Counted from the first letter of the stretch, positions 1 to 5,798 are shown. The stretch: 13,096 nucleotides of DNA from Actinomycetota bacterium (GCA_005800465.1 SYFI01000072.1:1-13096); one strand, 5' to 3'. Notes: generated by a model from the sequence alone, not told the origin. Program-made: numbers and translations.

Positions 1-353
1 CACGCCTGCGTGCGCTCCTGCGGCGCACGGGCAACGGCGGATCCGATGATGCCGCCATCCTCAGGTTCGACGACCTCACACTCGACCTCGCGGGACACAT
101 GGCCGAGCGGGCCGGACGGCCCATCGACCTCACCCGGACCGAGTTTCTGCTTCTCGAGCTCCTGATGCGCAACCCGCGCGTGGTACTCACGCGATCGGTC
201 ATCCATGAGCGGGTGTGGGGATACGACTTCGGTCCGGCATCCAACTCGCTGGGCGTGTACATCGGATACCTCCGGCGCAAGATCGAGGACGGCGACGGGT
301 CGCGCCTTATCCACACAATCCGCGGCGTCGGCTACGTGCTGCGGGAGCCATGA
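1..353 (+). CDS. OmpR/PhoB-family response regulator, C-terminal DNA-binding domain (5' end outside window)
   Basis: The frame is open from the first bases (codons from position 3) to a TGA at 351-353, giving about 116 residues. The protein carries the winged-helix effector domain of OmpR/PhoB regulators: a beta-strand segment (ILRFDDLTLDL), then TRTEFLLLELLMRNP, then the recognition region VWGYDFGPASNSLGVYIGYL, and the terminal hairpin IHTIRGVGYVLRE. The receiver domain with the phospho-accepting Asp lies upstream of the window. It overlaps the downstream sensor kinase by ATGA, so the two are translationally coupled and form a two-component pair. The pairing with an MprB-like kinase makes an MprA-like, envelope-stress type regulator plausible, but the signal cannot be read from the sequence. 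Confidence 0.93.
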   Translation, partial: RLRALLRRTGNGGSDDAAILRFDDLTLDLAGHMAERAGRPIDLTRTEFLLLELLMRNPRVVLTRSVIHERVWGYDFGPASNSLGVYIGYLRRKIEDGDGSRLIHTIRGVGYVLREP

Positions 354-1714
354 CTCTTCGCACCCGCCTCGCCGTCGGGGCTGCGGTCGCCGTTGCAGTG
401 ACGGTCATCGCCGCATCGCTGTCGGCGTTTTTGGTCACGCGCACCCGCCTCCTGAGTGATGTCGACCAAAGCCTGCAGCAGCAGGTCGAGTGGGTAATCC
501 ATGACGGCCGGACGCAGCGAATGCCGCGCGGCCCCTTGCGGCGGGGCGGTCGCTTCGGTGGACCCCAATTCGCGTCTCAGGTGATCACTGCGTCGGGAGT
601 CCTCAACGGCCCGTCACCGGCGCCTGGCGACATCCCAGTAACAGCCCGCGACAAGGCCGTCGCCGCAGGCACCGAGCCTGACTACTTCTGGGACGCGATG
701 ATCAACGGCGTACCCGTCCGGGGCCTCACGGCCCGGCTCGGGCCGGTGCTGGCCGACGGCACCGGGGCCGCGTATGAGGTTGTACGCCCTGTTGACGAAG
801 TGCGCTCCGTGCTCTCGGGCCTCGGCATCATCCTGCTCGTCGTCGCGGGAGCGGGCATCGCACTCGGCGCTGGACTCGGCTGGTTTATCTCGGGCCGCGC
901 GCTCAGACCGGTAGCGATGTTCACCGACGAGACCGAGGACCTGGCGGATGCCGGTGATCTTTCGCGCCGGCTCACAGAGGGTGGCGATGATGAGATCGGG
1001 CGCCTCGCGCGCGTGTTCAACGCCACTCTCGACCAGCTCGAGACGTCGGCTGACGCGCAGCGGCGTCTCGTGGCGGATGCCTCCCATGAGCTGCGCACCC
1101 CGCTCGCATCACTCCGGGCAAATATCGAGGTGCTGCAGCAGGCTGGATCGCTGACGCCCGAGGAGCACGATGCCCTTCTGCGCGATGTCGTGCAGCAGAC
1201 GGATGAATTGACCGCGCTGGTCACGGACATCGTGCATGCCGGGGAGAACGCCAACATGCCCGAAGAGGTTCAGGACGTGCGTCTGGATGATCTCGTTGCG
1301 GCATCGATCGAGCGCACCCGGCGCCTTACCCCCGGCATCACAGTGCTGCAGGACCTCTCGGAGACGGTTGTCGACGGCGTCCCCGAGCGGTTGGCGCGCC
1401 TGGTGGCCAATCTGGTGGACAACGCGGTGAAATGGACCCCGGCGGACCGCCCCATCGAGGTGCGCCTCCACGACCGCACGCTGACCGTGCGCGATCACGG
1501 GCCGGGCTTTGCCCCCGACGACCTGCCCCATGTATTCGACCGCTTCTACCGGTCGCCCGCCGCCCGCGGAATGCCCGGCTCAGGGCTCGGGCTCTCGATC
1601 GTGCGCCAAGTCGCCGACATCCACGGCGCATCGGTCTCCGCTGGCAATGCCGACGGGGGTGGCGCGGTGATGACCGTCGTCTTCCCACCCCTCTCGGAGT
1701 TCGAGGACAACTAG
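350..1714 (+). CDS. Two-component sensor histidine kinase (MprB/MtrB-like)
   Basis: A 454-residue membrane kinase. The ATG at 350 overlaps the regulator's stop (ATGA), which fixes the start; a longer in-frame reading from 215 would run through the regulator gene. Order of parts: transmembrane helix 1 at about residues 8-30, an extracytoplasmic sensor region with a basic stretch, transmembrane helix 2 at about 154-180, HAMP (RALRPVAMFTDETEDL), then the DHp helix with the H-box ADASHELRTPLASLRANI and phospho-accepting His246. The ATPase domain follows with the N box NLVDNAVKWTP, G1 box DHGPGF, F box FDRFYRS and G2 box GSGLGLSIV. All catalytic boxes are intact, so it should autophosphorylate and pass phosphate to the upstream regulator. 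The H-box resembles mycobacterial MprB. Its stop codon shares a CTAG with the stop of the convergent hydrolase. Confidence 0.95.
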   Translation: MTLRTRLAVGAAVAVAVTVIAASLSAFLVTRTRLLSDVDQSLQQQVEWVIHDGRTQRMPRGPLRRGGRFGGPQFASQVITASGVLNGPSPAPGDIPVTARDKAVAAGTEPDYFWDAMINGVPVRGLTARLGPVLADGTGAAYEVVRPVDEVRSVLSGLGIILLVVAGAGIALGAGLGWFISGRALRPVAMFTDETEDLADAGDLSRRLTEGGDDEIGRLARVFNATLDQLETSADAQRRLVADASHELRTPLASLRANIEVLQQAGSLTPEEHDALLRDVVQQTDELTALVTDIVHAGENANMPEEVQDVRLDDLVAASIERTRRLTPGITVLQDLSETVVDGVPERLARLVANLVDNAVKWTPADRPIEVRLHDRTLTVRDHGPGFAPDDLPHVFDRFYRSPAARGMPGSGLGLSIVRQVADIHGASVSAGNADGGGAVMTVVFPPLSEFEDN

Positions 1715-3138
1715 GTTCCGAGGACGGCGTCGAGCCAGTCGAAGATGAATTCTTGGGCGGCCTGCGGCCCCAGGGGCTGATCGTGGAACTGCGTCCCTGT
1801 CTGCACCGTGAGCGAGCGCAGGAACTTCTGGTCGGCGTTCAATCCGGTGAGCATGCCCGGGATCAGGCGCGCCTGTGACCCGAAGAACTCATCGAGCTGG
1901 TTGTCGCAGATGTACATCGGAATACGGATTCGGGGGAGATCGTCCTGATACTGAAACGCGAGAATGGTTTTGCAAAGCCCGTAGTAGTCGCTGGGAGGAA
2001 CTCCCCTGCGAGCGCATTGGAGGGCATTGGGCGTGAAGAGTTCACTCCGCTTCGACAGCGTGAACCGCTCCACGGCGGTCATGTGCTTCCAGGCGTTGGC
2101 CACTCCCGCATTCACCTCGGCCGCCACCTTTCTCTGCACTGACGCCGGGGCATCGGCTGTCTCGCGGACGGCCGTGAGGGACTGGTTGGCGCCCCACACC
2201 AACGGAATCGAATACGCGCCCGGCTCCAGCACGCATGCGGCGAGCCCGGTGGACCCGGCGGCGGCGCTCGACAACACGATCCCCAGCATGCTGATACCGA
2301 CCGCGGCGATCCTTGAGGTGTCCACATCGGACCGAGGGCTCAGCCACGCGACAACTGCATCGATGATGCCGCTCCAGTCGGCCTGCAGGGGCTGCTGCTG
2401 CACGAACAGCAACGACATCTGGCCAGGTGCCTCGAACGTAATCGCGTTGTATCCGCGGTCAAGCGCTGCCGTGATGCCCTGGCCTAGCAGATCGACATTC
2501 TGCCCGTCGCTCCCGTTGCAGATGATCACCGTCGGACGGGCACGCCCGTCATCCGCAGGTCGGAACAGGTAGGCGGGCATGGTGACGCCCTGATACGAGA
2601 TGCCCACCTGCACGACCGGGACGTCCCACAGCGCGATGCCATTCAGCCAGTCCTGCTCGCATGACCGGAAGATGGCCGCTTCGCGGCTCGGGCGTGACGT
2701 GCCCAGCACGAAGAAGAGCGCCTGTCCCTGATAGGTGGAGGCGCGTAGCCACTGCTGCCGGGCACTCACCAGATTGCCCGCAGCCTGGGCCTCAGCCGCG
2801 CGCCGCTCCAAGCGCGCCGCAAGGCGCTGCCACTCGTGCACGAGAACCGTGAAGTCGCCCCGGGTGGGATTGACCGGGTCGCCGGTGCGCTCACGCACCA
2901 CGCGCACCAACTGCATCACCTCACCGAGCTCGGCGGCCCCCGACACGGCGTTGCCGAAGGTGAAGAGCGTGGAGTCGTTCCACGAATCGCACCTGAACAT
3001 CTGCCACGGGTCGGGAAGGTCCGGCGTGCTGCCGCCCGGTGCGGCTCCTAGGGCGGCACCCGTAGTGCCCATCGCCGCCGTGGCGCCGGCAGCGATGGCA
3101 GCCCGCCCCAACAACTGGCGTCTAGTGAAATGAGACAT
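1711..3138 (-). CDS. Tat-exported alpha/beta hydrolase
   Basis: A 475-residue protein with a twin-arginine signal: TRRQLLGRAAIAAG followed by an Ala/Gly-rich hydrophobic stretch, probable cleavage around residue 33 (ALGAAPG). After a helical N-terminal region of about 160 residues comes an alpha/beta hydrolase fold: RPTVIICNGSDGQ (oxyanion strand), ITFEAPGQ, nucleophile elbow GISMLG with Ser283, candidate acid Asp416 (CDNQLDEFF) and candidate base His452 (TQFHDQPLG) near the C-terminus. The elbow is unusual: the position after S-M, normally small (GxSxG), is Leu. The layout resembles FrsA/dienelactone-type hydrolases with an N-terminal cap, but the substrate is unknown. The ATG at 3138 has a GAGAGG ribosome site 8 nt upstream. 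It stands alone on the minus strand, convergent with the kinase and preceded by a dyad. Confidence 0.85.
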   Translation of the reverse strand: MSHFTRRQLLGRAAIAAGATAAMGTTGAALGAAPGGSTPDLPDPWQMFRCDSWNDSTLFTFGNAVSGAAELGEVMQLVRVVRERTGDPVNPTRGDFTVLVHEWQRLAARLERRAAEAQAAGNLVSARQQWLRASTYQGQALFFVLGTSRPSREAAIFRSCEQDWLNGIALWDVPVVQVGISYQGVTMPAYLFRPADDGRARPTVIICNGSDGQNVDLLGQGITAALDRGYNAITFEAPGQMSLLFVQQQPLQADWSGIIDAVVAWLSPRSDVDTSRIAAVGISMLGIVLSSAAAGSTGLAACVLEPGAYSIPLVWGANQSLTAVRETADAPASVQRKVAAEVNAGVANAWKHMTAVERFTLSKRSELFTPNALQCARRGVPPSDYYGLCKTILAFQYQDDLPRIRIPMYICDNQLDEFFGSQARLIPGMLTGLNADQKFLRSLTVQTGTQFHDQPLGPQAAQEFIFDWLDAVLGT

Positions 3139-3146
3139 ACCAAAAG

Positions 3147-3152
3147 CCTCTC
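3147..3152 (-). promoter_or_regulatory. Ribosome binding site of the Tat hydrolase
   Basis: On the minus strand GAGAGG is followed by 8 nt and the ATG at 3138. It supports the start that includes the complete twin-arginine signal. Confidence 0.6.
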
Positions 3153-3160
3153 ACCCATAC

Positions 3161-3194
3161 CTTCATTTCACAAGGCGTCGGTCGGGAAATGAAG
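3161..3194. promoter_or_regulatory. Operator-like dyad upstream of the hydrolase
   Basis: A perfect 9-bp inverted repeat, CTTCATTTC (3161-3169) and GAAATGAAG (3186-3194), separated by 16 bp, lies 23-56 nt upstream of the hydrolase start. The arms are AT-rich against a GC-rich background, and their centres are 25 bp apart. A third partial copy, GAAATGA, lies at 3127-3133 in the first codons of the gene. Spacing and position suit a protein-binding operator better than an RNA hairpin. The regulator is not identified; the neighbouring two-component system is one candidate. Confidence 0.4.
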
Positions 3195-3214
3195 CCATTC
3201 CACCTCCCACCCGG

Positions 3215-3400
3215 TTACTCCGGCGGGCGGGGCACGTTGACGACATCAACGGGGATGCCTGCGTGCTTCTCGACCTTCGCGCCCGCGTCGGCGCAAAATG
3301 CCCGGCCCTGGAATACATGGTGCATATACCCGACCGCGATCACCTACAACTCGTATCGGAGCCCATCGTCCCCGCGCTCCTTCTTGCGCTCGACCTCATC
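3215..3400 (-). pseudogene. Remnant of a universal stress protein gene plus tRNA 5' fragment
   Basis: On the minus strand this stretch translates to a decayed usp C-terminus. It reads VIAVGYMHHVFQGRAF, then KVEKHAGIPVDVVN, against the intact neighbour's VVGQGHHSFLGRAFGAD and EVEKHAGIPVEVVD. An in-frame TAG sits just before VIAVG, and the native stop after the valines is lost, so reading continues to a TAA at 3215-3217. DNA alignment of 3216-3345 with 4446-4575 is gapless and about 104 of 130 identical by hand count. The similarity runs past the gene end into GCCGGAGTA, the first nine bases of the tRNA-Thr. Upstream of about 3345 the similarity fades (a weak helix-like match to about 3400), so the 5' boundary is uncertain. 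No start codon or intact N-terminus remains. Confidence 0.85.
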
Positions 3401-3484
3401 GATGCCGGGGATGGGCGAAGCGTCCGTGCTGGGCGTGCGCTTATTGCAGACGCACGGGACCTGGCCGGGCACCCCAACGCATGA
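3317..3484 (+). CDS. Small ORF overlapping the nucleotidyltransferase start (possible antitoxin remnant)
   Basis: A 55-residue frame starting at ATG 3317; a GTG at 3263 in the same frame would give 73 residues. It ends in TGA at 3482-3484 and overlaps the ATG of the next gene as ATGA, as expected for a coupled two-gene operon. The C-terminal part (VSEPIVPALLLALDLIDAG, then RAGRALIADARDLAG) looks helical and protein-like. However, its first third is antisense to the usp remnant and matches the antisense of the intact usp, so this part is probably not ancestral coding sequence. AbiEii-type toxins usually have an upstream overlapping antitoxin; this may be a truncated one. No convincing ribosome site is seen and I do not recognise the family. 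Confidence 0.25.
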   Translation: MVHIPDRDHLQLVSEPIVPALLLALDLIDAGDGRSVRAGRALIADARDLAGHPNA

Positions 3485-4140
3485 TCACGCTGCCGCCGCT
3501 CGATTCTCAGACGACAGCGCCCTGGGATGCGCTCCTGGATATCTCCGAGAGCATGGGCGACTTCTGGACGCTCGTCGGCGGCCAGATGGTCTTCCTGCAT
3601 GCGGTCGAGGCCGTCGTCCCGCCGCCCAGGGTGAGCCGCGACATCGACCTGGTGGTCGATGTGCGCGTGAGGCCGAAAGCACTTCCACGCATGGCGAGCG
3701 CTCTCGACGACCTCGGCTTTCATGTCGTTGCACACGCGGCGATGACAGACAGCGCCCGTCGCTTCGAGCGTGATGGCGTCCCCGTCGACATCCTTGCGTC
3801 CGAGGGCGCAGGATCGCGTGCGGATATGCGCCTCGTCGGGACACTGAAGGCCATCAAGATCAGCGGAGGCACCGCCGCACTCGTGCGCTCGGAACGCGTT
3901 GGAGTCGCGCACGGGGAGCGAACGGGTTGTGTGCTGCGACCCGATCTCGCTGGCGCTCTCATCATCAAGTCTGAGGCGCACCAATCGGACCACAGCCCCG
4001 AGGCACCCCGGCACGTACGGGATATCGCCTTCCTCTGCTCACTGGTCGGCGATCCGATCGCTGCTCACCGTGATCTCGGCAGCAGGGGGCGCCAACTGCT
4101 TCGTGATACCGGGATGGCCGATGAGGCGCACTTCAGTTAG
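3481..4140 (+). CDS. Nucleotidyltransferase of AbiEii toxin type
   Basis: A 219-residue protein with the polymerase-beta-like nucleotidyltransferase signature: TLVGGQMVFLH (Gly33-Gly34), then RVSRDIDLVVDV with Asp54 and Asp56, and a third acidic residue Asp103 in GVPVDILAS. That is a complete metal-binding triad. The C-terminal part (ALIIKSEAHQSDHSPEAPRHVRDIAFL) matches the helical region following the transferase core in AbiEii-like and related stand-alone transferases. Family members are toxins of the AbiE type or uncharacterised nucleotide transferases; function here is inferred from family only. The start at 3481 is chosen because the core begins soon after and it overlaps the preceding small frame as ATGA; a longer reading from 3298 would cross the usp remnant. 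It is the only plus-strand gene in this part and sits between two copies of a usp/tRNA junction, which suggests acquisition. Confidence 0.75.
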   Translation: MITLPPLDSQTTAPWDALLDISESMGDFWTLVGGQMVFLHAVEAVVPPPRVSRDIDLVVDVRVRPKALPRMASALDDLGFHVVAHAAMTDSARRFERDGVPVDILASEGAGSRADMRLVGTLKAIKISGGTAALVRSERVGVAHGERTGCVLRPDLAGALIIKSEAHQSDHSPEAPRHVRDIAFLCSLVGDPIAAHRDLGSRGRQLLRDTGMADEAHFS

Positions 4141-4173
4141 TCGGACCTGAGTGAGCGCCGCGTCGATGCGCGC

Positions 4174-4200
4174 CTCGCGTATCGGCTCATGACGCGCGAG
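4174..4200 (+). terminator. Weak hairpin downstream of the nucleotidyltransferase
   Basis: CTCGCG (4174-4179) can pair with CGCGAG (4195-4200) across a 15-nt loop, 34 nt after the stop codon. There is no T tract. It is the best candidate for transcript ending here but could be chance in GC-rich DNA. Confidence 0.2.
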
Positions 4201-4259
4201 TAGGCATCCACGACTGCCCCTGCCCGCGTTTCAGTCGTTACACGCGAAAGGGGCTCCAG

Positions 4260-4331
4260 ATGAAGACCTTTGTCGCTCTGCGCCGAGGTGCTTCTGGACG
4301 CAACGTCACCCGGAGCCCGAAATCCGCTTGA
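4260..4331 (+). CDS. Possible 23-residue leader or microprotein
   Basis: ATG at 4260 follows AAAGGGG with a 6-nt spacer and reads a short basic peptide (MKTFVALRRGASG...) to a TGA at 4331. The 4141-4380 interval otherwise shows no gene. The peptide has no recognisable motif. The ribosome site is the only support, so this is a low-confidence call. Confidence 0.15.
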   Translation: MKTFVALRRGASGRNVTRSPKSA

Positions 4332-4338
4332 GACCGGG

Positions 4339-4368
4339 CTGCGGGGGCAACTCCCGAACCAACCGCAG
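4339..4368 (-). terminator. Hairpin downstream of tRNA-Thr
   Basis: On the minus strand, 13 nt after the tRNA 3' end, CTGCGG pairs with CCGCAG around an 18-nt loop. There is no T run afterwards. It could trim or terminate the usp/tRNA transcript; support is limited to the stem. Confidence 0.25.
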
Positions 4369-4380
4369 AACGATCCGCGA

Positions 4381-4454
4381 AGCCGAAGCCGGGATTCGAA
4401 CCCGGGACCCCCTGTTTACAAGACAGGTGCTCTGGCCATCTGAGCTACTCCGGC
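4381..4454 (-). tRNA. tRNA-Thr (anticodon UGU)
   Basis: The minus strand folds into a full cloverleaf of 74 nt including the discriminator. The acceptor stem GCCGGAG pairs with CTTCGGC (one G-U). The D arm is GCTC/GAGC with GG in the loop. The anticodon stem CCTGT/ACAGG encloses loop CTTGTAA, giving anticodon TGT. The T arm is CCGGG/CCCGG with loop TTCGAAT. No CCA is encoded, so it must be added after transcription. It starts only 8 nt after the usp stop codon and is probably co-transcribed with usp. In related genomes a Thr tRNA often follows sigH before rpmG-secE-nusG; here the downstream side carries the accessory island instead. Confidence 0.96.
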
Positions 4455-4575
4455 GGGTGGGGCTAGTCGACAACCTCAACGGGGATGCCGGCGTGCTTCT
4501 CAACCTCGGCAGCCGTGTCGGCGCCGAATGCCCGGCCCAGGAATGAGTGGTGCCCCTGTCCGACCACGATCAACT
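4446..4575. repeat. Intact copy of a 130-bp direct repeat (usp 3' end and tRNA-Thr 5' end)
   Basis: This segment matches 3216-3345 without gaps at about 80% identity (hand count 104/130), in the same orientation, 1,230 bp apart. It spans the last 38 codons of usp, the spacer and the first nine bases of the tRNA. Similarity stops abruptly inside the tRNA, so one breakpoint of the duplication or recombination lies there. Confidence 0.85.
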
Positions 4576-4909
4576 GGCAGTGGTGGTCCTTGCCGGTCTC
4601 CACGATCAGGCTGCCGGGCTCACCGATGGCCCAGGCGTAGGCGGCCTTCTTCACGCCAGCGGCATTTACCTTCTCGCGCGCCTCACCCAGCACCTCGTGC
4701 ATGTCGGGGAGCTCGGGGAATGGGCCAACCATGGGGCTGCCGTCGCCCATGGTGCCGAAGGCCCGAGGTCCTGTTGGATCAAGCGCCGCCTCGTGGACTG
4801 CGAGCACTAGCAGCGACGCGTGGCGCTCATGGGCCAGAGCGATTGCGCGGGCGAGGGCGCGGTCGGCCGACTCGCTACGCTCGTAGCCGACCAGAATGGG
4901 TGAGCTCAT
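4463..4909 (-). CDS. Universal stress protein (UspA family)
   Basis: A 148-residue single Usp domain, the normal length. It opens with PILVGYERSESADRALARAI (strand 1 and helix 1), has the long middle helix (EVLGEAREKVNAAG), and ends with the family's LIVVGQGHH...EVEKHAGIPVEVV. The ATP-binding motif G-2X-G-9X-G(S/T) is not intact: the region reads GQGHHSFLGRAFGADTA, so it may belong to the non-ATP-binding class. The ATG at 4909 has GAGGA 6 nt upstream. It lies between sigH and tRNA-Thr, 132 nt after sigH and 8 nt before the tRNA. A decayed second copy of its 3' end lies at 3215-3400 and shares the same altered loop, so the loop change predates the duplication. The role is probably stress protection, by family only. 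Confidence 0.88.
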   Translation of the reverse strand: MSSPILVGYERSESADRALARAIALAHERHASLLVLAVHEAALDPTGPRAFGTMGDGSPMVGPFPELPDMHEVLGEAREKVNAAGVKKAAYAWAIGEPGSLIVETGKDHHCQLIVVGQGHHSFLGRAFGADTAAEVEKHAGIPVEVVD

Positions 4910-4936
4910 CGGGATTCCTCAGGAGGCGTGGACAAT

Positions 4937-4972
4937 GCGCCCCGCACGCTACCCGTCAGACCCCCGGGGCGC
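4937..4972 (-). other. Inverted repeat in the usp leader
   Basis: GCGCCCC (4937-4943) and GGGGCGC (4966-4972) form a 7-bp dyad with a 22-nt loop, 28-63 nt upstream of the usp start. It may be leader structure or an operator; no clear -35/-10 pair is associated. Confidence 0.25.
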
Positions 4973-4995
4973 CATGCCCATCGTTATGGCGTCAC

Positions 4996-5024
4996 ACCCT
5001 CAACCTCGGATCGAGGCTGAGGGT
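4996..5024 (-). terminator. Strong hairpin downstream of sigH, with an overlapping alternative hairpin
   Basis: Just 17 nt after the sigH stop codon, ACCCTCA-A-CCTCG pairs with CGAGG-C-TGAGGGT (12 bp, one mismatch, 3-nt loop). No T tract follows. The TGAGGGT arm (5018-5024) can instead pair with another ACCCTCA at 5026-5032, giving a hairpin over 5015-5035 (8 bp, one mismatch, 3-nt loop). The two folds exclude each other, as in attenuators. It may end or process sigH mRNA or set read-through into usp and tRNA-Thr. Confidence 0.5.
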
Positions 5025-5041
5025 AACCCTCAACCATCTGT

Positions 5042-5704
5042 CTAGAGGTCCAGAACCGAACGCTCGCCGAGATGCGTCTCCACCTTGCGCTTCACCCGCT
5101 GAAGTGCGTTGTCCACACTCTTGGGATTGCACTCCAGGCGCTCGGCCACCTCTTCATACGAGCGACCCTCGAGATACATCGCCAGCACCTCGCGCTCAAG
5201 CGGGCTCAAGACCCGGCCGAGGCACTCGATGAGGCTTGTGAGCTCTTCGGTGGAGATTGCCTGGTTGATCGGATCGGTTACCGGATCGTCGGGCAGCACG
5301 TCGGCCAGCGTGGTCTCCTGCTCCGAGCCCGCGCGGGTGTTGCTGAACGAGACGTAGGTGTTGAGCGGCGAGTGCTTGTTGCGGGCAGCGGTCTTGATCG
5401 CCGTGATGATCTGGCGGGTGACGCACAGCTCAGCGAACGATCGGAAACTCGCCTCACGCTCGGGGCGATAATCACGCACCGCCTTGAAGAGACCGATGAG
5501 TCCCTCCTGGATGAGGTCCTCGGAATCGCCACCGGCGAGGAAGTACGCGCTCGCCTTCAGGCGCACGAATCCCCGGTAGCGGGAGATGATCTGGTCCATG
5601 GCCTGCTCGTCCCCTCCGCGCGCACGGCGGACAAGGCCCTCGTCGACCACGTCGACGTAGCCCTGCTGGTCCAGATCGGTCTGCCTCCTGGCGGTGGCTC
5701 CCAT
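5042..5704 (-). CDS. sigH: RNA polymerase sigma factor, SigH (sigma-30/Spo0H) type
   Basis: About 220 residues, matching the length of Bacillus SigH. Region 2 is complete: DEGLVRRARGGDEQAMDQII, then SEDLIQEGLIGLFKAVRDYRP and SFRSFAELCVTRQIITAIKT (core binding and -10 recognition). Region 4 is LSPLEREVLAMYLEGRSYEE with the helix-turn-helix CNPKSVDNALQRVKRKV (-35 recognition). A GTG at 5710 is possible, but GGGAG at 5710-5714 is spaced 5 nt from ATG 5702-5704, so ATG is preferred. It follows rlmB as in the Firmicute cysS-rlmB-sigH order but is separated by 155 nt with its own promoter-like sequence and hairpins. No anti-sigma gene is adjacent. In Bacillus SigH serves the transition state and sporulation; nothing here shows sporulation. 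Confidence 0.93.
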   Translation of the reverse strand: MGATARRQTDLDQQGYVDVVDEGLVRRARGGDEQAMDQIISRYRGFVRLKASAYFLAGGDSEDLIQEGLIGLFKAVRDYRPEREASFRSFAELCVTRQIITAIKTAARNKHSPLNTYVSFSNTRAGSEQETTLADVLPDDPVTDPINQAISTEELTSLIECLGRVLSPLEREVLAMYLEGRSYEEVAERLECNPKSVDNALQRVKRKVETHLGERSVLDL

Positions 5705-5756
5705 TTTCACTCCCGGTCGGTCAATCGATTCATGATCATCCGGATCCCCAAACCCT

Positions 5757-5798
5757 CAACCCTCACATGAGGAAAGGGTTGAACCTTCAGTCGAAGGT
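5757..5798 (-). promoter_or_regulatory. Paired hairpins in the sigH 5' leader
   Basis: Two adjacent inverted repeats lie about 55-95 nt upstream of the sigH start. ACCTTC/GAAGGT (5783-5788 and 5793-5798) has a 4-nt loop. CAACCCT/AGGGTTG (5757-5763 and 5775-5781) can alternatively pair inside as CCTC/GAGG. The second overlaps a tandem heptamer ACCCTCA-ACCCTCA (5752-5765), the same heptamer that builds the hairpins after sigH. The element lies downstream of the predicted promoter, so it would be in the mRNA leader. A terminator for upstream rlmB transcripts is the alternative. Confidence 0.45.

Noticed and set aside
215..349. Longer N-terminus for the histidine kinase
   Set aside because: It overlaps the response regulator out of frame; the ATGA overlap at 350 and the following transmembrane helix give the natural start.
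4306..4503. Minus-strand open frame of 65 codons across the tRNA
   Set aside because: It contains the familiar translation of a tRNA gene (SSDGQSTCLVNRGSRVRIP) and overlaps a complete cloverleaf; a well-known false gene.
4910..5041. Promoter for usp
   Set aside because: TTGAGG and CATAAC elements occur but at 9-11 nt spacing; no pair with acceptable spacing was found.
4528..5232. Plus-strand open frame of 234 codons over usp and the sigH end
   Set aside because: Composition is Arg/Pro/Ser-rich, typical of antisense shadows, and it crosses two well-supported genes and a hairpin.
5705..5710. GTG start for sigH two codons upstream
   Set aside because: The ribosome site GGGAG overlaps this GTG, so only the ATG at 5704 has proper spacing. 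The difference is two residues.
4996..5765. Repeated ACCCTCA units as a CRISPR array
   Set aside because: Units are 7-10 nt, in both orientations and irregularly spaced with sigH between; no spacers of constant length and no cas genes.
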